The translations under genes and the position numbers were made by a program. From the NCBI GenBank assembly GCA_036278735.1, contig DASUKM010000055.1, positions 1-64,000 of the forward strand: 64,000 nucleotides of DNA, written 5' to 3'. Within the stretch, counting starts at the first letter, position 1. The number at the start of each line of letters is the position of its first letter. Below, one piece after another: positions 46,987 to 55,019 of this stretch. Under the pieces are notes generated by a model, which saw only the letters and a list, made by a program, of their open reading frames with translations, was not told where the DNA came from and made no database searches. The DNA is from DASUKM01 sp036278735. Lineage in GTDB: Bacteria; Acidobacteriota; Vicinamibacteria; Vicinamibacterales; 2-12-FULL-66-21.

Positions 46987-47644
46987 AGACGACGCGGCAC
47001 TGGCGCGCGTGCTGCAGGACAACCTCAGCATCGAGGGCTACCACGTCGACTGGGCCGCCGACGGTCGCGGCGCCGTGGACACGGCCCGCCGGTTCCCACC
47101 CGATCTCGTGCTGCTCGACCTCATGCTTCCCGACCACGATGGCCTGGAGTTGTGTGGACCGCTGCGGCAGGAGGGGCGAACGCCCGTGATCATCCTGACC
47201 GCGCGCTCGCAGAAGGCCGACAAGCTGCGGGGCCTGACGTTGGGCGCCGACGACTACATCACGAAGCCCTTCGACGTGGAGGAGCTGCTCGCGCGCATCC
47301 AGGCCGTGCTGCGCCGCGCGCGCCCGGCCATCGATCGCCTGCAGCTCGGGTCGGTGCTGGTCGACTTTGGCGGGTTGCGGGCGACGCGAGGCCCCTATGC
47401 GGTCCCCCTGAGCCACCGCGAATTCGACGTGCTCCGCTACCTCGCCGAACGCTCGGGACACATCGTCTCGAGAAACGAGCTGCTCGCGAACGTGTGGTCG
47501 TACGCGGAGACGCCGATTACGCGATCGGTCGACCACGCGATCGCGAGGCTGCGCAAGAAGATCGAGGACGACCCCCGGCACCCCCGGTTCATCCACACGG
47601 TGCACGGCGACGGGTACTGCCTCACGCCCGAGGGGCGCGTCTGA
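46958..47644 (+). CDS. OmpR/PhoB-family response regulator
   Basis: 228 residues: receiver domain with acidic pair ED-D (residues 10-12), phospho-acceptor Asp54 (LLDLMLPD), Thr in ILTARS and Lys in YITKPF; then a Trans_reg_C winged helix (about 130-225: LSHREFDVLRYLAERSGHIVSRNELL, RSVDHAIARLRKKIE, IHTVHGDGYCL). Partner of the overlapping histidine kinase. Likely targets are dctA and the TAXI gene, and perhaps the TonB locus through the shared 17-bp motif (inference). Confidence 0.94.
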   Translation: MQKKRILVVEDDAALARVLQDNLSIEGYHVDWAADGRGAVDTARRFPPDLVLLDLMLPDHDGLELCGPLRQEGRTPVIILTARSQKADKLRGLTLGADDYITKPFDVEELLARIQAVLRRARPAIDRLQLGSVLVDFGGLRATRGPYAVPLSHREFDVLRYLAERSGHIVSRNELLANVWSYAETPITRSVDHAIARLRKKIEDDPRHPRFIHTVHGDGYCLTPEGRV

Positions 47645-47674
47645 AGGGGGTCCTCCTGGAGAGCACGTCGACGT

Positions 47675-48976
47675 CTAGTGCTGCGCGGCCGGGAGGTAGA
47701 GATCGCGGCCGGCGTCCTCGACGATCAGCGTGTCGGGATCGTCCACGTACGTCTGCGGATCGAACTCGCGGTAGTCCAGGTACCCCAGCTTGACGCGCCG
47801 GCAGGTCGGTTCGTCGATCGCGGACGCGAGGCTGATCCGATAGCGCGGCGCGATCCGGCCGTCGCTGTCGCGGCGTCCGGCGAAGCTGACGTGGGCGAGG
47901 TGCGCCGCCACGCACAGGTTCGCCCGCAGCTCGTCGGATCCCTCCACCATCTCCCGCACCTGCTCGAGCGGCGCGTAGCCGTACTTCTCGATCAGGTGCC
48001 CGTGCGTCGCCGAGATGCGCGTCATGTGGGGCGCGTAGACGATCAGCTCGCCGCCGCTCTCGATGATCCCCCCAAGCTTGTAGCTCGCCTTCCCGCCGAC
48101 CCACAGCTCGTCGTAGTGCCGGTCGAGCAGCGCGACCACGCGCCGGTAGCGGCGGCCCGTGTAGCGAACGTGCACCTGCTGGCTGATGGCCGCCGCCCGG
48201 CGCATCGACAGGGCAACGTCACCCGCGAAGAGCGCGTGCGTGCGGAGCCGCCCGTCGGCGCGCGAGACGACGGAGGTGAAGCCGATGGCCGGCAGGGGGA
48301 TGAGATCGGCGGCCGCCTCGATGAGCCGGCGGGTCGGCGTCTCGACGCGGCCGATCACCTCCTCGATCGTCGCGAGTGCGCCCAGCCAGTGCGTGACGTG
48401 CGTCAGTTCGGGGCCGGCGACGCCAGGGAAGAAATACTTCGCGCCGCCGGCAAAGCCCGCCACCTCGTGCGGCACGGTCGCGCCGACGATCAGCGCCGCG
48501 TCGTAGGTGCCGCCGGCCAGGCGGGCGTTCACCCGCACGGGCACCGCCGCATCCATCAGCCCGCCGCTGAGTCTGTGGACCTGCGACGGCTCGAGCCGCC
48601 CGATCCCGGCGAGCTCGGCGTCGCGGTTCCAGGCATGGTCGAACACGTCGCGCAGGCCGGCCAGCGGAGCCCGGTCGGCGCCGATTTTCTGCCGCTTCTC
48701 CTCCGCCGTCATCGCCTGATGCGTGCCTTGCGCCACGAGCGCGTCGAAGCGGGCGGCGCCGCGGCGCGCGAGTTCCTCCGCGATCAACGGCAGCAGCACG
48801 TCGGTATTGTCGTCGCGCGTGCGATCGGCGATGACCGCCAGGACGCGCGCGCCCGGTTCGATCGAGGCGAGCGCCTCCGCCACGATGGCACGAAGGTCGG
48901 CCGCGTCGAGCGACGCGGCGGCCGAGCCGCAACCCACCACCGGGCGCGCGTCGAGGCGCGCGGAGTCCGGCGTCAC
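47675..48976 (-). CDS. LarA-type nickel-pincer racemase/epimerase
   Basis: 433 residues from GTG 48976. Family of lactate racemase LarA, whose NPN cofactor is tethered to a lysine. The residues match the known pattern: GTHQAMT (His86, equivalent to LarA His108), VPHEVAGFAGGAKYFFPG (His170 and Lys180, ten apart as in LarA 174/184) and His196 sixteen residues later (LarA His200). Substrate may be lactate or another 2-hydroxy acid. The start overlaps the SDR stop by four bases (GTGA). No larBCE cofactor genes are in the window. Confidence 0.85.
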   Translation of the reverse strand: MTPDSARLDARPVVGCGSAAASLDAADLRAIVAEALASIEPGARVLAVIADRTRDDNTDVLLPLIAEELARRGAARFDALVAQGTHQAMTAEEKRQKIGADRAPLAGLRDVFDHAWNRDAELAGIGRLEPSQVHRLSGGLMDAAVPVRVNARLAGGTYDAALIVGATVPHEVAGFAGGAKYFFPGVAGPELTHVTHWLGALATIEEVIGRVETPTRRLIEAAADLIPLPAIGFTSVVSRADGRLRTHALFAGDVALSMRRAAAISQQVHVRYTGRRYRRVVALLDRHYDELWVGGKASYKLGGIIESGGELIVYAPHMTRISATHGHLIEKYGYAPLEQVREMVEGSDELRANLCVAAHLAHVSFAGRRDSDGRIAPRYRISLASAIDEPTCRRVKLGYLDYREFDPQTYVDDPDTLIVEDAGRDLYLPAAQH

Positions 48977-49746
48977 TGATTGACTCCGCTCGCCAGGAGT
49001 CCGCCGTCCACCGCAAGGATCTGCCCTGTGACGAACGACGCGGCATCCGACGCCAGGTAGATGGCGGTCCCGACGAGTTCCTCGACGCGCCCGAACCGCC
49101 CGAGCGGCGTTCGGACGAGGAACTCCTGGCCGCGCGGCGCGTCGAGCAGCGCGGTGTTCAAATCCGTGCGGAACACGCCGGGAGCGATGCCGTTGACGGT
49201 CAGACCGTGCTTCGCCCATTCGACGGCAAGCGCGCGCGTGAGCCCCGCGAGCCCCGCCTTGCTCGCCGTGTACGCCGCCACCTCGAAGAGGCCGACGAAC
49301 GAAGACAGCGAGCAGATGCCGATCAGGCGCCCGTGCCCGCGCGCGATCATCGACGGGGCGAACGCCTGGTAGGCGCGCAGCGTGCCCGTCAGGTTCACGT
49401 CGAGGATCCGCTGCCAGTCGGCTTCATCCATCTCGAGCGTCGGCACCCGCTTGATGACCCCGGCGGCGCTCACGACGATGTCGGTGCGCCCGAAGGCCTC
49501 CATGATCCGGTCGCGAAGCCGCACGATCGAGTCGCCATCGGCCACGTCGGAGGCCACGCGCAAGGTCCGTCGCCCGCGCGCCTCGATCAGCGCGGCGACC
49601 TCGTCCACCAGCGCCTGGCGCCGGGCGGTCGCGACCACGTGCGCGCCGGCGTCCGCGAGCCCGAGGGCAATGGCGCGGCCAATACCCGTCGTGCCGCCGA
49701 CCACGACGGCGACCCGGTCCGACAAATCGAATGCGTCGACTCCCAA
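48973..49746 (-). CDS. Short-chain dehydrogenase/reductase (KduD-like)
   Basis: 257 residues from TTG 49746, chosen because GGGAG lies six bases upstream and no ATG or GTG precedes the fold. Classical SDR: GGTTGIGRAIALGLADAGA (NAD(P)-binding), SAAGVI (NNAG region), ICSLSSFVG (catalytic Ser region), YTASK (catalytic Tyr/Lys), and the C-terminal GTAIYLASDAASFVTGQILAVDGG. The pattern resembles gluconate 5-dehydrogenase / KduD enzymes of sugar-acid metabolism. Translationally coupled to the LarA-type racemase, so the two probably act on the same hydroxy- or keto-acid. Confidence 0.87.
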   Translation of the reverse strand: MGVDAFDLSDRVAVVVGGTTGIGRAIALGLADAGAHVVATARRQALVDEVAALIEARGRRTLRVASDVADGDSIVRLRDRIMEAFGRTDIVVSAAGVIKRVPTLEMDEADWQRILDVNLTGTLRAYQAFAPSMIARGHGRLIGICSLSSFVGLFEVAAYTASKAGLAGLTRALAVEWAKHGLTVNGIAPGVFRTDLNTALLDAPRGQEFLVRTPLGRFGRVEELVGTAIYLASDAASFVTGQILAVDGGLLASGVNQ

Positions 49747-49868
49747 CGTCAACTCCCAGTTCTCGAGTCCCAACTCGCGCGGCACCGGATCACGGAAGGC
49801 ACATGGGCCGCCGGGCGATCGCCGCGCCGCGCCGCCGACGCGGGACCATATCACACCCTTTCGTCCGC

Positions 49869-50768
49869 TTAGCGTTCTTTGATCACCCGCCCGTTCGTCA
49901 GGAACCGACGATAACCGGAATAGACGTCGCTGCGGCGGATCGACTGCAGGCCGCCGCGCAGGACGGTGAGCGAGTCGATCGACGAAGGGAGCAGGATCAC
50001 TTCGCCGGGATCGGTGAAGACGACCGGCTCGTAATGCAGCGTCAGGTCGTCTCGATCGATCACGACCCACTGATCGAACCCGTACTCGCGCTGCAGCTTC
50101 CAGGGCACGCGCACGTCGGTCGGCCCGGCGATGTGCCGTTCGAGCTTCAGCACGTCCAGCGTCTCGGCGTCCACCCACACACGGCCTCTCGACGCGATGG
50201 GCCCTGTCCAGTCGAAGCAGTCGTCGTGCCCGCCGGCTTCGCCGATCAACTCGGGCTCGCTGCGTTCGTCCGCCGTCTCGAAATCGATGATGAACGCCGC
50301 GCGGTGCCGATCGTTGCCCTCGTGGACGGACGTGAAGCGGTACGCGTCGCGGAGCGGCGGGAGCAGGAACGCCAGCGGCTCGGGGGACAGCGGGTTGGGA
50401 TCCGTGCAGCCGCTCCGGTCCTTCTTGTCGCGCTCGCGCGGGGCGCGGCCGTTGATGCGACGGATCTCCCGGACGATACGCGCCTTCGGGAGCGCGCCGC
50501 CATCGGCCGCGTCGAGTTCGAGCCGCAGATCCGATTCGACCGTGCGCGCCTGTCCGGCCGGCGACCAGTTCCACTCGATCGGTTGGACCGTCGACCGCTC
50601 CGTGCAGATGAGGCTCTGCGCGCGCCGGTAGTAATTCGCGACCCGCGCCCCCACACGGGCCACGAGCGCGTGGATGTCCGGCGGCCCCTGCGCCGCTGCG
50701 GCCCCCCGGCAGAGGCAGGTCGCGCACAGCACAGCCACGGCGAGCCGCGGACGCACGTTCCCTCGCAC
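49869..50768 (-). CDS. Exported hypothetical protein, acidobacterial type
   Basis: 299 residues from GTG 50768. Signal peptide to about residue 26 (AAAAQ), then a mixed domain with VANYYRRAQSLICTERSTVQ near the start, YRFTSVHEG, AFIIDFET and a final IRRSDVYSGYRRF. The layout is similar to uncharacterised exported proteins with LolA/outer-membrane-lipoprotein-like folds found in Acidobacteriota. Two cysteines (IC, GCTD) and a DDCFDW motif may form disulfides. No function can be assigned. Confidence 0.7.
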   Translation of the reverse strand: MRGNVRPRLAVAVLCATCLCRGAAAAQGPPDIHALVARVGARVANYYRRAQSLICTERSTVQPIEWNWSPAGQARTVESDLRLELDAADGGALPKARIVREIRRINGRAPRERDKKDRSGCTDPNPLSPEPLAFLLPPLRDAYRFTSVHEGNDRHRAAFIIDFETADERSEPELIGEAGGHDDCFDWTGPIASRGRVWVDAETLDVLKLERHIAGPTDVRVPWKLQREYGFDQWVVIDRDDLTLHYEPVVFTDPGEVILLPSSIDSLTVLRGGLQSIRRSDVYSGYRRFLTNGRVIKER

Positions 50769-50877
50769 GGTGTCTACGATAACCCTCCAGACGCGCGGGG
50801 CACGAGTCCTGCACCCGCGAGAGCCTTCGCGCCCATGCCGGACGCGAACGCGTCATCCGTTCGTACGGAGGTCGGCC

Positions 50878-51612
50878 ATGCGAGCGACCATCCAGACCGC
50901 CTTTGCCGTCACCGCGCTTCTCCTCCTGCCGGTTTCGCGCGCGAGCGCCGATCCGGTGACCGTCCGGGGCTTTTTCGTGGCGGATCCCGAAGACGTCCCG
51001 GGATACATCGCGTTCGACTTCTCGGGCATCGTGGCGGGCGAGGCGTTCCGCGCGGTTTCGGGCCATGGTCCGAACGGGGGCGCCGTCCCCGCTCCCCCCG
51101 GTGTGACGTACGGCTGCCTTCACGCGTGCGCGCCGGGATCGACCTTCGACTTTTCGAACGCGACAGCGGACGGGCTTCAACCATTCGGCATCGGGACCCT
51201 GACGCGCGGCGGGGTCACTTACGACGACGTCCTGCTGAGCGGCAGCGTCGCCATTCGATCGCCCGGCGCGATCGTGCCCCAGCCCCCAACGGATCCCGAC
51301 GACCGCGATCAGGAATTCCCTGTCATTTCGGCGCCGTTCACGTTCACAGGGGCCCTGTCGGCCCGGGACGATCGCGGCGCGCCGCTCTTTTCGGTGGACC
51401 TGATCGGCGGTGGTCTGGCCCAGACGATGCTCGTCTGGGACGGCAGCACCTTCTTCCGAATCGAAGAGGCGGCAACGATCGGATACGGGTTCAGCAGTCC
51501 CTCGCCGACGCCGGAACCTGCGTCCCTCCTCCTCGTGGCCTCGGGTCTGAGCGCTTGCGTCGGGGCACGCCGCCGGGCACGTCGAACGCACCCCGATGGG
51601 CGGAGCCGGTGA
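50878..51612 (+). CDS. PEP-CTERM sorting-domain exported protein
   Basis: 244 residues. Signal peptide at 1-24 (RASA); a beta-rich middle; then the C-terminal sorting signal: TPEPASLLLV followed by a hydrophobic stretch and a basic end (ARRRARR), the tripartite PEP-CTERM signal recognised by exosortase. Such proteins are exported and linked to exopolysaccharide or the cell surface. No exosortase gene lies in the window. GGAGG with a seven-base spacing precedes the ATG. Confidence 0.88.
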   Translation: MRATIQTAFAVTALLLLPVSRASADPVTVRGFFVADPEDVPGYIAFDFSGIVAGEAFRAVSGHGPNGGAVPAPPGVTYGCLHACAPGSTFDFSNATADGLQPFGIGTLTRGGVTYDDVLLSGSVAIRSPGAIVPQPPTDPDDRDQEFPVISAPFTFTGALSARDDRGAPLFSVDLIGGGLAQTMLVWDGSTFFRIEEAATIGYGFSSPSPTPEPASLLLVASGLSACVGARRRARRTHPDGRSR

Positions 51613-51654
51613 GGACGAGCGCCGGGGCACAGCTGTTGCTCGTCGACGCGGCTG

Positions 51655-52176
51655 GTGTTCTTTCACGGCTGGGCGTCGATCGGCCGAGGGGTGCTGCTCG
51701 CCACGTGCGTGTATCTCGTCCTCCTCGCCGCGCTGCGCGTGCTCGGGGCGCGCGCGCTCGCCAAGATGTCGGCCTACGATCTGGTCGTCACGATTGCGCT
51801 CGGGTCGCTGATCGCCTCGATCCCGCTCACCGAACAGATCAGCCTCGCCGACGGCCTGGCGGTGATCGCCACGTATCTGCTGCTCCAGTACGCGTTGAGC
51901 TGGTGGGACAACAAATCCAAGCGCGTGCGCCGGGCGGTGAAGGAACATCCGCACGTGGTGCTCTGGGAGGGACGGCTCCTCCAGGAAGCGCTGGACCGCG
52001 TGAAAGTGACGGAAGAGGAGGTGCGGGCCGCCGTTCGCTCCGCCGGCCACGGCAGCCTCGGCGACATCCAGGCGGTCGTGCTGGAAAACGACGGCCAGTG
52101 GTCGGTGGTGCCGCGCGCGGCGGGCCGCGATCTGTCGGCGTTCGAAGGTCTCGACATCCCGGCGGATGACGCCTGA
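51655..52176 (+). CDS. DUF421 (YetF-like) membrane protein
   Basis: 173 residues from GTG 51655. Three N-terminal helices (about residues 8-30, 40-58, 65-83) are followed by a cytosolic alpha/beta domain: VVLWEGRLLQEALDRVKVTEEEVRAAVRSAGHGSLGDIQAVVLENDGQWSVVP. This matches DUF421 proteins such as YetF/YdfR, found as small membrane proteins of unknown function in many bacteria. The two-helix DUF421 core and the VTEEEVRAAVRSAG motif are convincing. Confidence 0.88.
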   Translation: MFFHGWASIGRGVLLATCVYLVLLAALRVLGARALAKMSAYDLVVTIALGSLIASIPLTEQISLADGLAVIATYLLLQYALSWWDNKSKRVRRAVKEHPHVVLWEGRLLQEALDRVKVTEEEVRAAVRSAGHGSLGDIQAVVLENDGQWSVVPRAAGRDLSAFEGLDIPADDA

Positions 52177-52183
52177 CGCGCAC

Positions 52184-52240
52184 CGTCATCCGTCATCCGT
52201 CATCCCCCATCCGTCCTCCGTCATCCGTCATCCGTCATCC
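52184..52240 (+). repeat. Heptamer array CGTCATC
   Basis: About eight 7-bp units (CGTCATC with variants CCCCATC, CGTCCTC) immediately after the DUF421 stop codon. Confidence 0.9.
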
Positions 52241-52382
52241 ACCCTCTACCACGGCTGCGCTTGACACGGATCGACGGCAGTGATGCTGTTGTCAAGTCCC
52301 CCCATGCGGGCCGTGCGTGGATCCCTCGAGGCGTCACCGTCCCGGGGCGCCCGCGGCAGCTCGCGATTCACAAGGAGCTTTC

Positions 52383-53378
52383 ATGCCGAGCACCGTGAGC
52401 GTCACGCCCGAGCGCATCATGGCCGTCGCCAACGGCCATTGGGCAACCCAGATCCTCTCCACTGCCGCGCATTTCCGCTTCTTCACGCTGATCGCGCAAG
52501 GGCACCGGACGGCCGACGCCCTCGCGACCGCGGCCGGTGTGAACCGGCACGGGGCGCGGGTGCTGCTCGATGCGGCGGCCGCGCTCGGGTTCCTGACGAA
52601 GCACGGCGACGAGTACGCGCTCGCGCCGGACGCCGAGGCGTTCCTCGTGGAGGATCGGCCGGGCAACATGGCGGCGATGCTCGCGGAGCTGCCGAACCTG
52701 ACCTGGTCCGAGTGGAGGCATCTGCGCGACGCGGTCCGGACCGGCCGCGCCGTGGTCGACAGCCAGAGCACCGCCAATGCCGAAGCGTTCTTCGGACAGC
52801 TGATCCGGCTGATCGCGCCGCAGTCGGCGGGACCGGCCGACGCGGTGGCCGAGCGACTCGCGCGAAAGGGACTCCGCGTCATCGACGTCGGCGCGGGCAA
52901 CGCCGTGTGGTCGATCCCGTTCGCGCGGCGCGAGGCCGAGGTCACGGCGTTCGACCTGCCGAAGGTGCTGAAGGAGACCGACGCGATCGTGCGGGAGGCG
53001 GGGCTGAGCGACCGCTGCCGCTTCGTGCCGGGCGATCTAACCTCGGCCGATTTCGGCTCGGCCGCGTACGACGTGGCGATCCTGGGCAACATCTGTCACG
53101 GCCTCAGTGCCGAGGCCAATCGCGATCTGTTCACGCGACTCCGCCGCGCGTTGACGCCCGCGGGCCGGCTCGTCATCGCGGACATGGTGCCCGACGAGCA
53201 GCGCACGAGTCCGGTGTTTCCGGTCCTGTTCGCCGTCAACATGCTGCTGATGGAGGGCACCGACACGTACACGCGGTCGCAGTACGAGAGCTGGCTGCGC
53301 GAGGCGGGCCTCGGCCGTATCGAGTTCTTCGACACGCACCGGTGGCACTCGCCGGTGATCATCGCGAGCAACCAGTAG
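52383..53378 (+). CDS. SAM-dependent O-methyltransferase (acetylserotonin-type)
   Basis: 331 residues from ATG 52383 with AAGGAG upstream. N-terminal winged-helix dimerisation domain (about 10-95: TAAHFRFFTLIAQGHRTADALA, VNRHGARVLLDAAAALGFL) and a Rossmann methyltransferase domain (about 150-330: VIDVGAGNAVWSIPFA binds SAM; AYDVAILGNICHGLSAEANRDLF, AGRLVIADMV). Typical of methyltransferase_2 enzymes acting on small aromatic or polyketide hydroxyls; substrate unknown. The stop codon TAG lies in a CCAGTTG/CCAGTCA array. Confidence 0.88.
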   Translation: MPSTVSVTPERIMAVANGHWATQILSTAAHFRFFTLIAQGHRTADALATAAGVNRHGARVLLDAAAALGFLTKHGDEYALAPDAEAFLVEDRPGNMAAMLAELPNLTWSEWRHLRDAVRTGRAVVDSQSTANAEAFFGQLIRLIAPQSAGPADAVAERLARKGLRVIDVGAGNAVWSIPFARREAEVTAFDLPKVLKETDAIVREAGLSDRCRFVPGDLTSADFGSAAYDVAILGNICHGLSAEANRDLFTRLRRALTPAGRLVIADMVPDEQRTSPVFPVLFAVNMLLMEGTDTYTRSQYESWLREAGLGRIEFFDTHRWHSPVIIASNQ

Positions 53379-53515
53379 CCAGTCACCAGTTGCCAGTCAC
53401 CAGTTGCCAGTTCCCTGTCGCGAGTCACCAGTTGCCAGTCACCAGTTGCCAGTTCCCAGTTGCCAGTCACCAGTTGCCAGTCACCAGTTGCCAGTTCCCA
53501 GTCGCCAGTTGCGAT
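53372..53515 (+). repeat. Heptamer array CCAGTCA/CCAGTTG
   Basis: About twenty 7-bp units, alternating mainly CCAGTCA and CCAGTTG with CCAGTTC variants, from the methyltransferase stop codon almost to the tRNA promoter. The longest heptamer array in the window. Confidence 0.93.
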
Positions 53516-53549
53516 CGCCGCCGGGCTCGACGCCGCGCATGGGGTCCGG

Positions 53550-53555
53550 TATAAT
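53550..53555 (+). promoter_or_regulatory. -10 element of tRNA-Leu (CCGGTATAAT context)
   Basis: A perfect TATAAT 25 bases upstream of the tRNA 5' end, with CTCGAC 18 bases before it as a weak -35. Same CCGG flank as the box at 7593. Confidence 0.65.
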
Positions 53556-53579
53556 CGGGTGTTTCCTGCCCCCCTTCGT

Positions 53580-53666
53580 GCGGAAGTGGCGGAACTGGCA
53601 GACGCGCAAGCCTCAGGAGCTTGTGGCCGCAAGGTCGTGGAGGTTCAAATCCTCTCTTCCGCACCA
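53580..53666 (+). tRNA. tRNA-Leu (anticodon CAG)
   Basis: An 87-base class II tRNA. Acceptor arm GCGGAAG (53580-53586) pairs with CTTCCGC (53656-53662); discriminator A73 is followed by an encoded CCA. The anticodon stem CAAGC/GCTTG encloses loop CTCAGGA, anticodon CAG, reading CTG. A long variable arm and the T-loop TTCAAAT are present, as expected for leucine. Confidence 0.97.
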
Positions 53667-54055
53667 ATCTTGGCGCTCGCAGCCTGCGGCTGCTCGCTTC
53701 GGCTCGCTCCACTCGCTCCCGCTGCGCCGGGTCGCTCCGTTCCGCTCGCGTCTTGGCGCTCACCCCCTGCGGCGGCTCGCTTCGGCTCGCTCCACTCGCT
53801 CCCGCTGCGCCGGGTCGCTCCGTTCCGCTCCAATCTTGGCGCGCGCAGCCTGCGGCGGCTCGCTTCGGCTCGCTTCCTCGCGCTCGCTGCGCGGGTCGCT
53901 CCGTTCCGCACCAGTCTTGGCGCGCGCAGCCTGCGGCGGCTCGCTTCCCTCGCTCCCGCTCCGCCCGGTCGCTCCGTTCCGCACCAGTCTTGGCGCTCGC
54001 AGCCTGCGGCGGCTCGCTTCCCTCGCTCTCGCTGCGCCGGGTCGCTCCGTTCCGC
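53656..54055 (+). repeat. tRNA-derived tandem array, five units of 73-83 bp
   Basis: Units begin TCTTGGCG at 53668, 53751, 53834, 53915 and 53988, and each contains CAGCCTGCGG or a similar segment, GGCTCGCTTC, CGCTCCCGCTGCG and GGGTCGCTCCGTTCCGC. The unit junctions (TTCCGCACCAGTCTTGG at two places) repeat the end of tRNA-Leu, TTCCGCACCA. The open frames inside are Ala/Arg/Ser-rich artefacts. No gene is seen to 54132. Confidence 0.9.
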
Positions 54056-54114
54056 TCGGCCGGACCTCGCGAGGATATTCTCTGTGCGTGACCTTGCCTG
54101 TTAGGTCGCCGCGG

Positions 54115-54120
54115 TAGAAT
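54115..54120 (+). promoter_or_regulatory. Probable -10 box TAGAAT of the Dam-like gene
   Basis: TAGAAT 12 bases before the ATG; TTGCCT 15 bases upstream is a possible -35. The short distance would give a nearly leaderless mRNA. Confidence 0.45.
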
Positions 54121-54132
54121 CGTCCCCTCTCC

Positions 54133-54930
54133 ATGCCCCAGGTCTCCGACCGCGTCTCGCTCCGTCCGCCGCTCAAGTGGGCAGGCGGCAAGCGCTGGCA
54201 GGTGCCGCACATCAGGCCGCTGTGGGATGCCCACTCGAAGCGCCGCCTCGTCGAGCCGTTCTGCGGCGGGCTCGCCATGGCGCTCGGACTCGCGCCCGCG
54301 AGGGCGCTGCTGAACGACGCGAATCCCCATCTGGTTCATTTCTACCGGTGGCTGCAGCGCGGGCTCGGCATCGATCTGCCGATGAAGAACGATGAATCGC
54401 TGTTCTACGCGCACCGGGAGCGCTTCAATGGCGTGCTTCGCGACGGCAAGGCGGACACCCGCGAGGCGGCCGGGCTTTTCTATTATCTGAATCGCACGGG
54501 CTTCAACGGCCTGTGCCGGTTCAACAAGCAGGGTGAGTTCAACGTCCCGTTCGGCCAATACAAGCAGATCACCTACGTGCGCGAGTTCAGCGCGTACGCG
54601 GACGCGTTGCGCGATTGGACGTTTACGAACGTCGATGTGGAATCGATCGCGCTCGAGCCGGACGACTTCGTGTACGCGGATCCCCCGTACGACGTGGAGT
54701 TCACGCAATACGCGAAAGACGGGTTCGCATGGGCGGATCAGGAACGCACCGCGCGGTACCTGACCCGGCACGCCGGCCCGGTCGTGCTCGTCAATCAGGC
54801 CACGGATCGGATCGAACGGCTCTATCGTGACCTCGGCTTCGAGGTGGGCTTCCTCGATGCGCCCCGCCGTATCAGCTGTACAGGCAACCGCACGCCTGCA
54901 CGCGAAATCATCGCGACGCGCCGGGTCTGA
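54133..54930 (+). CDS. Orphan DNA adenine-N6 methyltransferase (Dam/D12 class)
   Basis: 265 residues. The D12-class alpha MTase motifs are in order: LKWAGGKRW (start of the Dam fold), EPFCGGLAMAL (SAM site, FxGxG-like with FCGG) and ADPPYDVEF (catalytic DPPY). FYYLNRTGFNGLCRFNKQGEFNVPFG matches the family's conserved middle. It methylates adenine in duplex DNA, probably GATC or similar. No restriction enzyme or specificity subunit is near, so it is an orphan. It starts 60-80 bases behind the tRNA-linked repeat array, a site type favoured by integrating elements. The stop TGA lies in a GGGTCTGAAGACCC hairpin. Confidence 0.9.
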   Translation: MPQVSDRVSLRPPLKWAGGKRWQVPHIRPLWDAHSKRRLVEPFCGGLAMALGLAPARALLNDANPHLVHFYRWLQRGLGIDLPMKNDESLFYAHRERFNGVLRDGKADTREAAGLFYYLNRTGFNGLCRFNKQGEFNVPFGQYKQITYVREFSAYADALRDWTFTNVDVESIALEPDDFVYADPPYDVEFTQYAKDGFAWADQERTARYLTRHAGPVVLVNQATDRIERLYRDLGFEVGFLDAPRRISCTGNRTPAREIIATRRV

Positions 54931-55001
54931 AGACCCGGCCTACCGACCTGCCGGGTCTGAAGACCCGGCCTACAGGCGTCCCGTCTGAAGACCCGGCCTA
55001 C
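54921..55001. repeat. GGGTCTGAAGACCC hairpin repeat, three copies
   Basis: Palindromic units GGGTC-TGAA-GACCC followed by GGCCTAC at 54921-54943 and 54951-54973, and a shortened third copy at 54980-55001. The first contains the stop codon of the Dam-like gene. May act as transcription terminators. Confidence 0.88.
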
Positions 55002-55019
55002 CGACGGCGTACAGATCGG

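Noticed and set aside
51615..51811. Additional small gene before DUF421
   Set aside because: Frames here are Arg-rich shadows; GTG 51655 gives the complete DUF421 protein.
53404..54117. Arg/Ser/Ala-rich reading frames through the tRNA-linked array
   Set aside because: They follow the repeat, overlap the tRNA, and exist in several frames on both strands.
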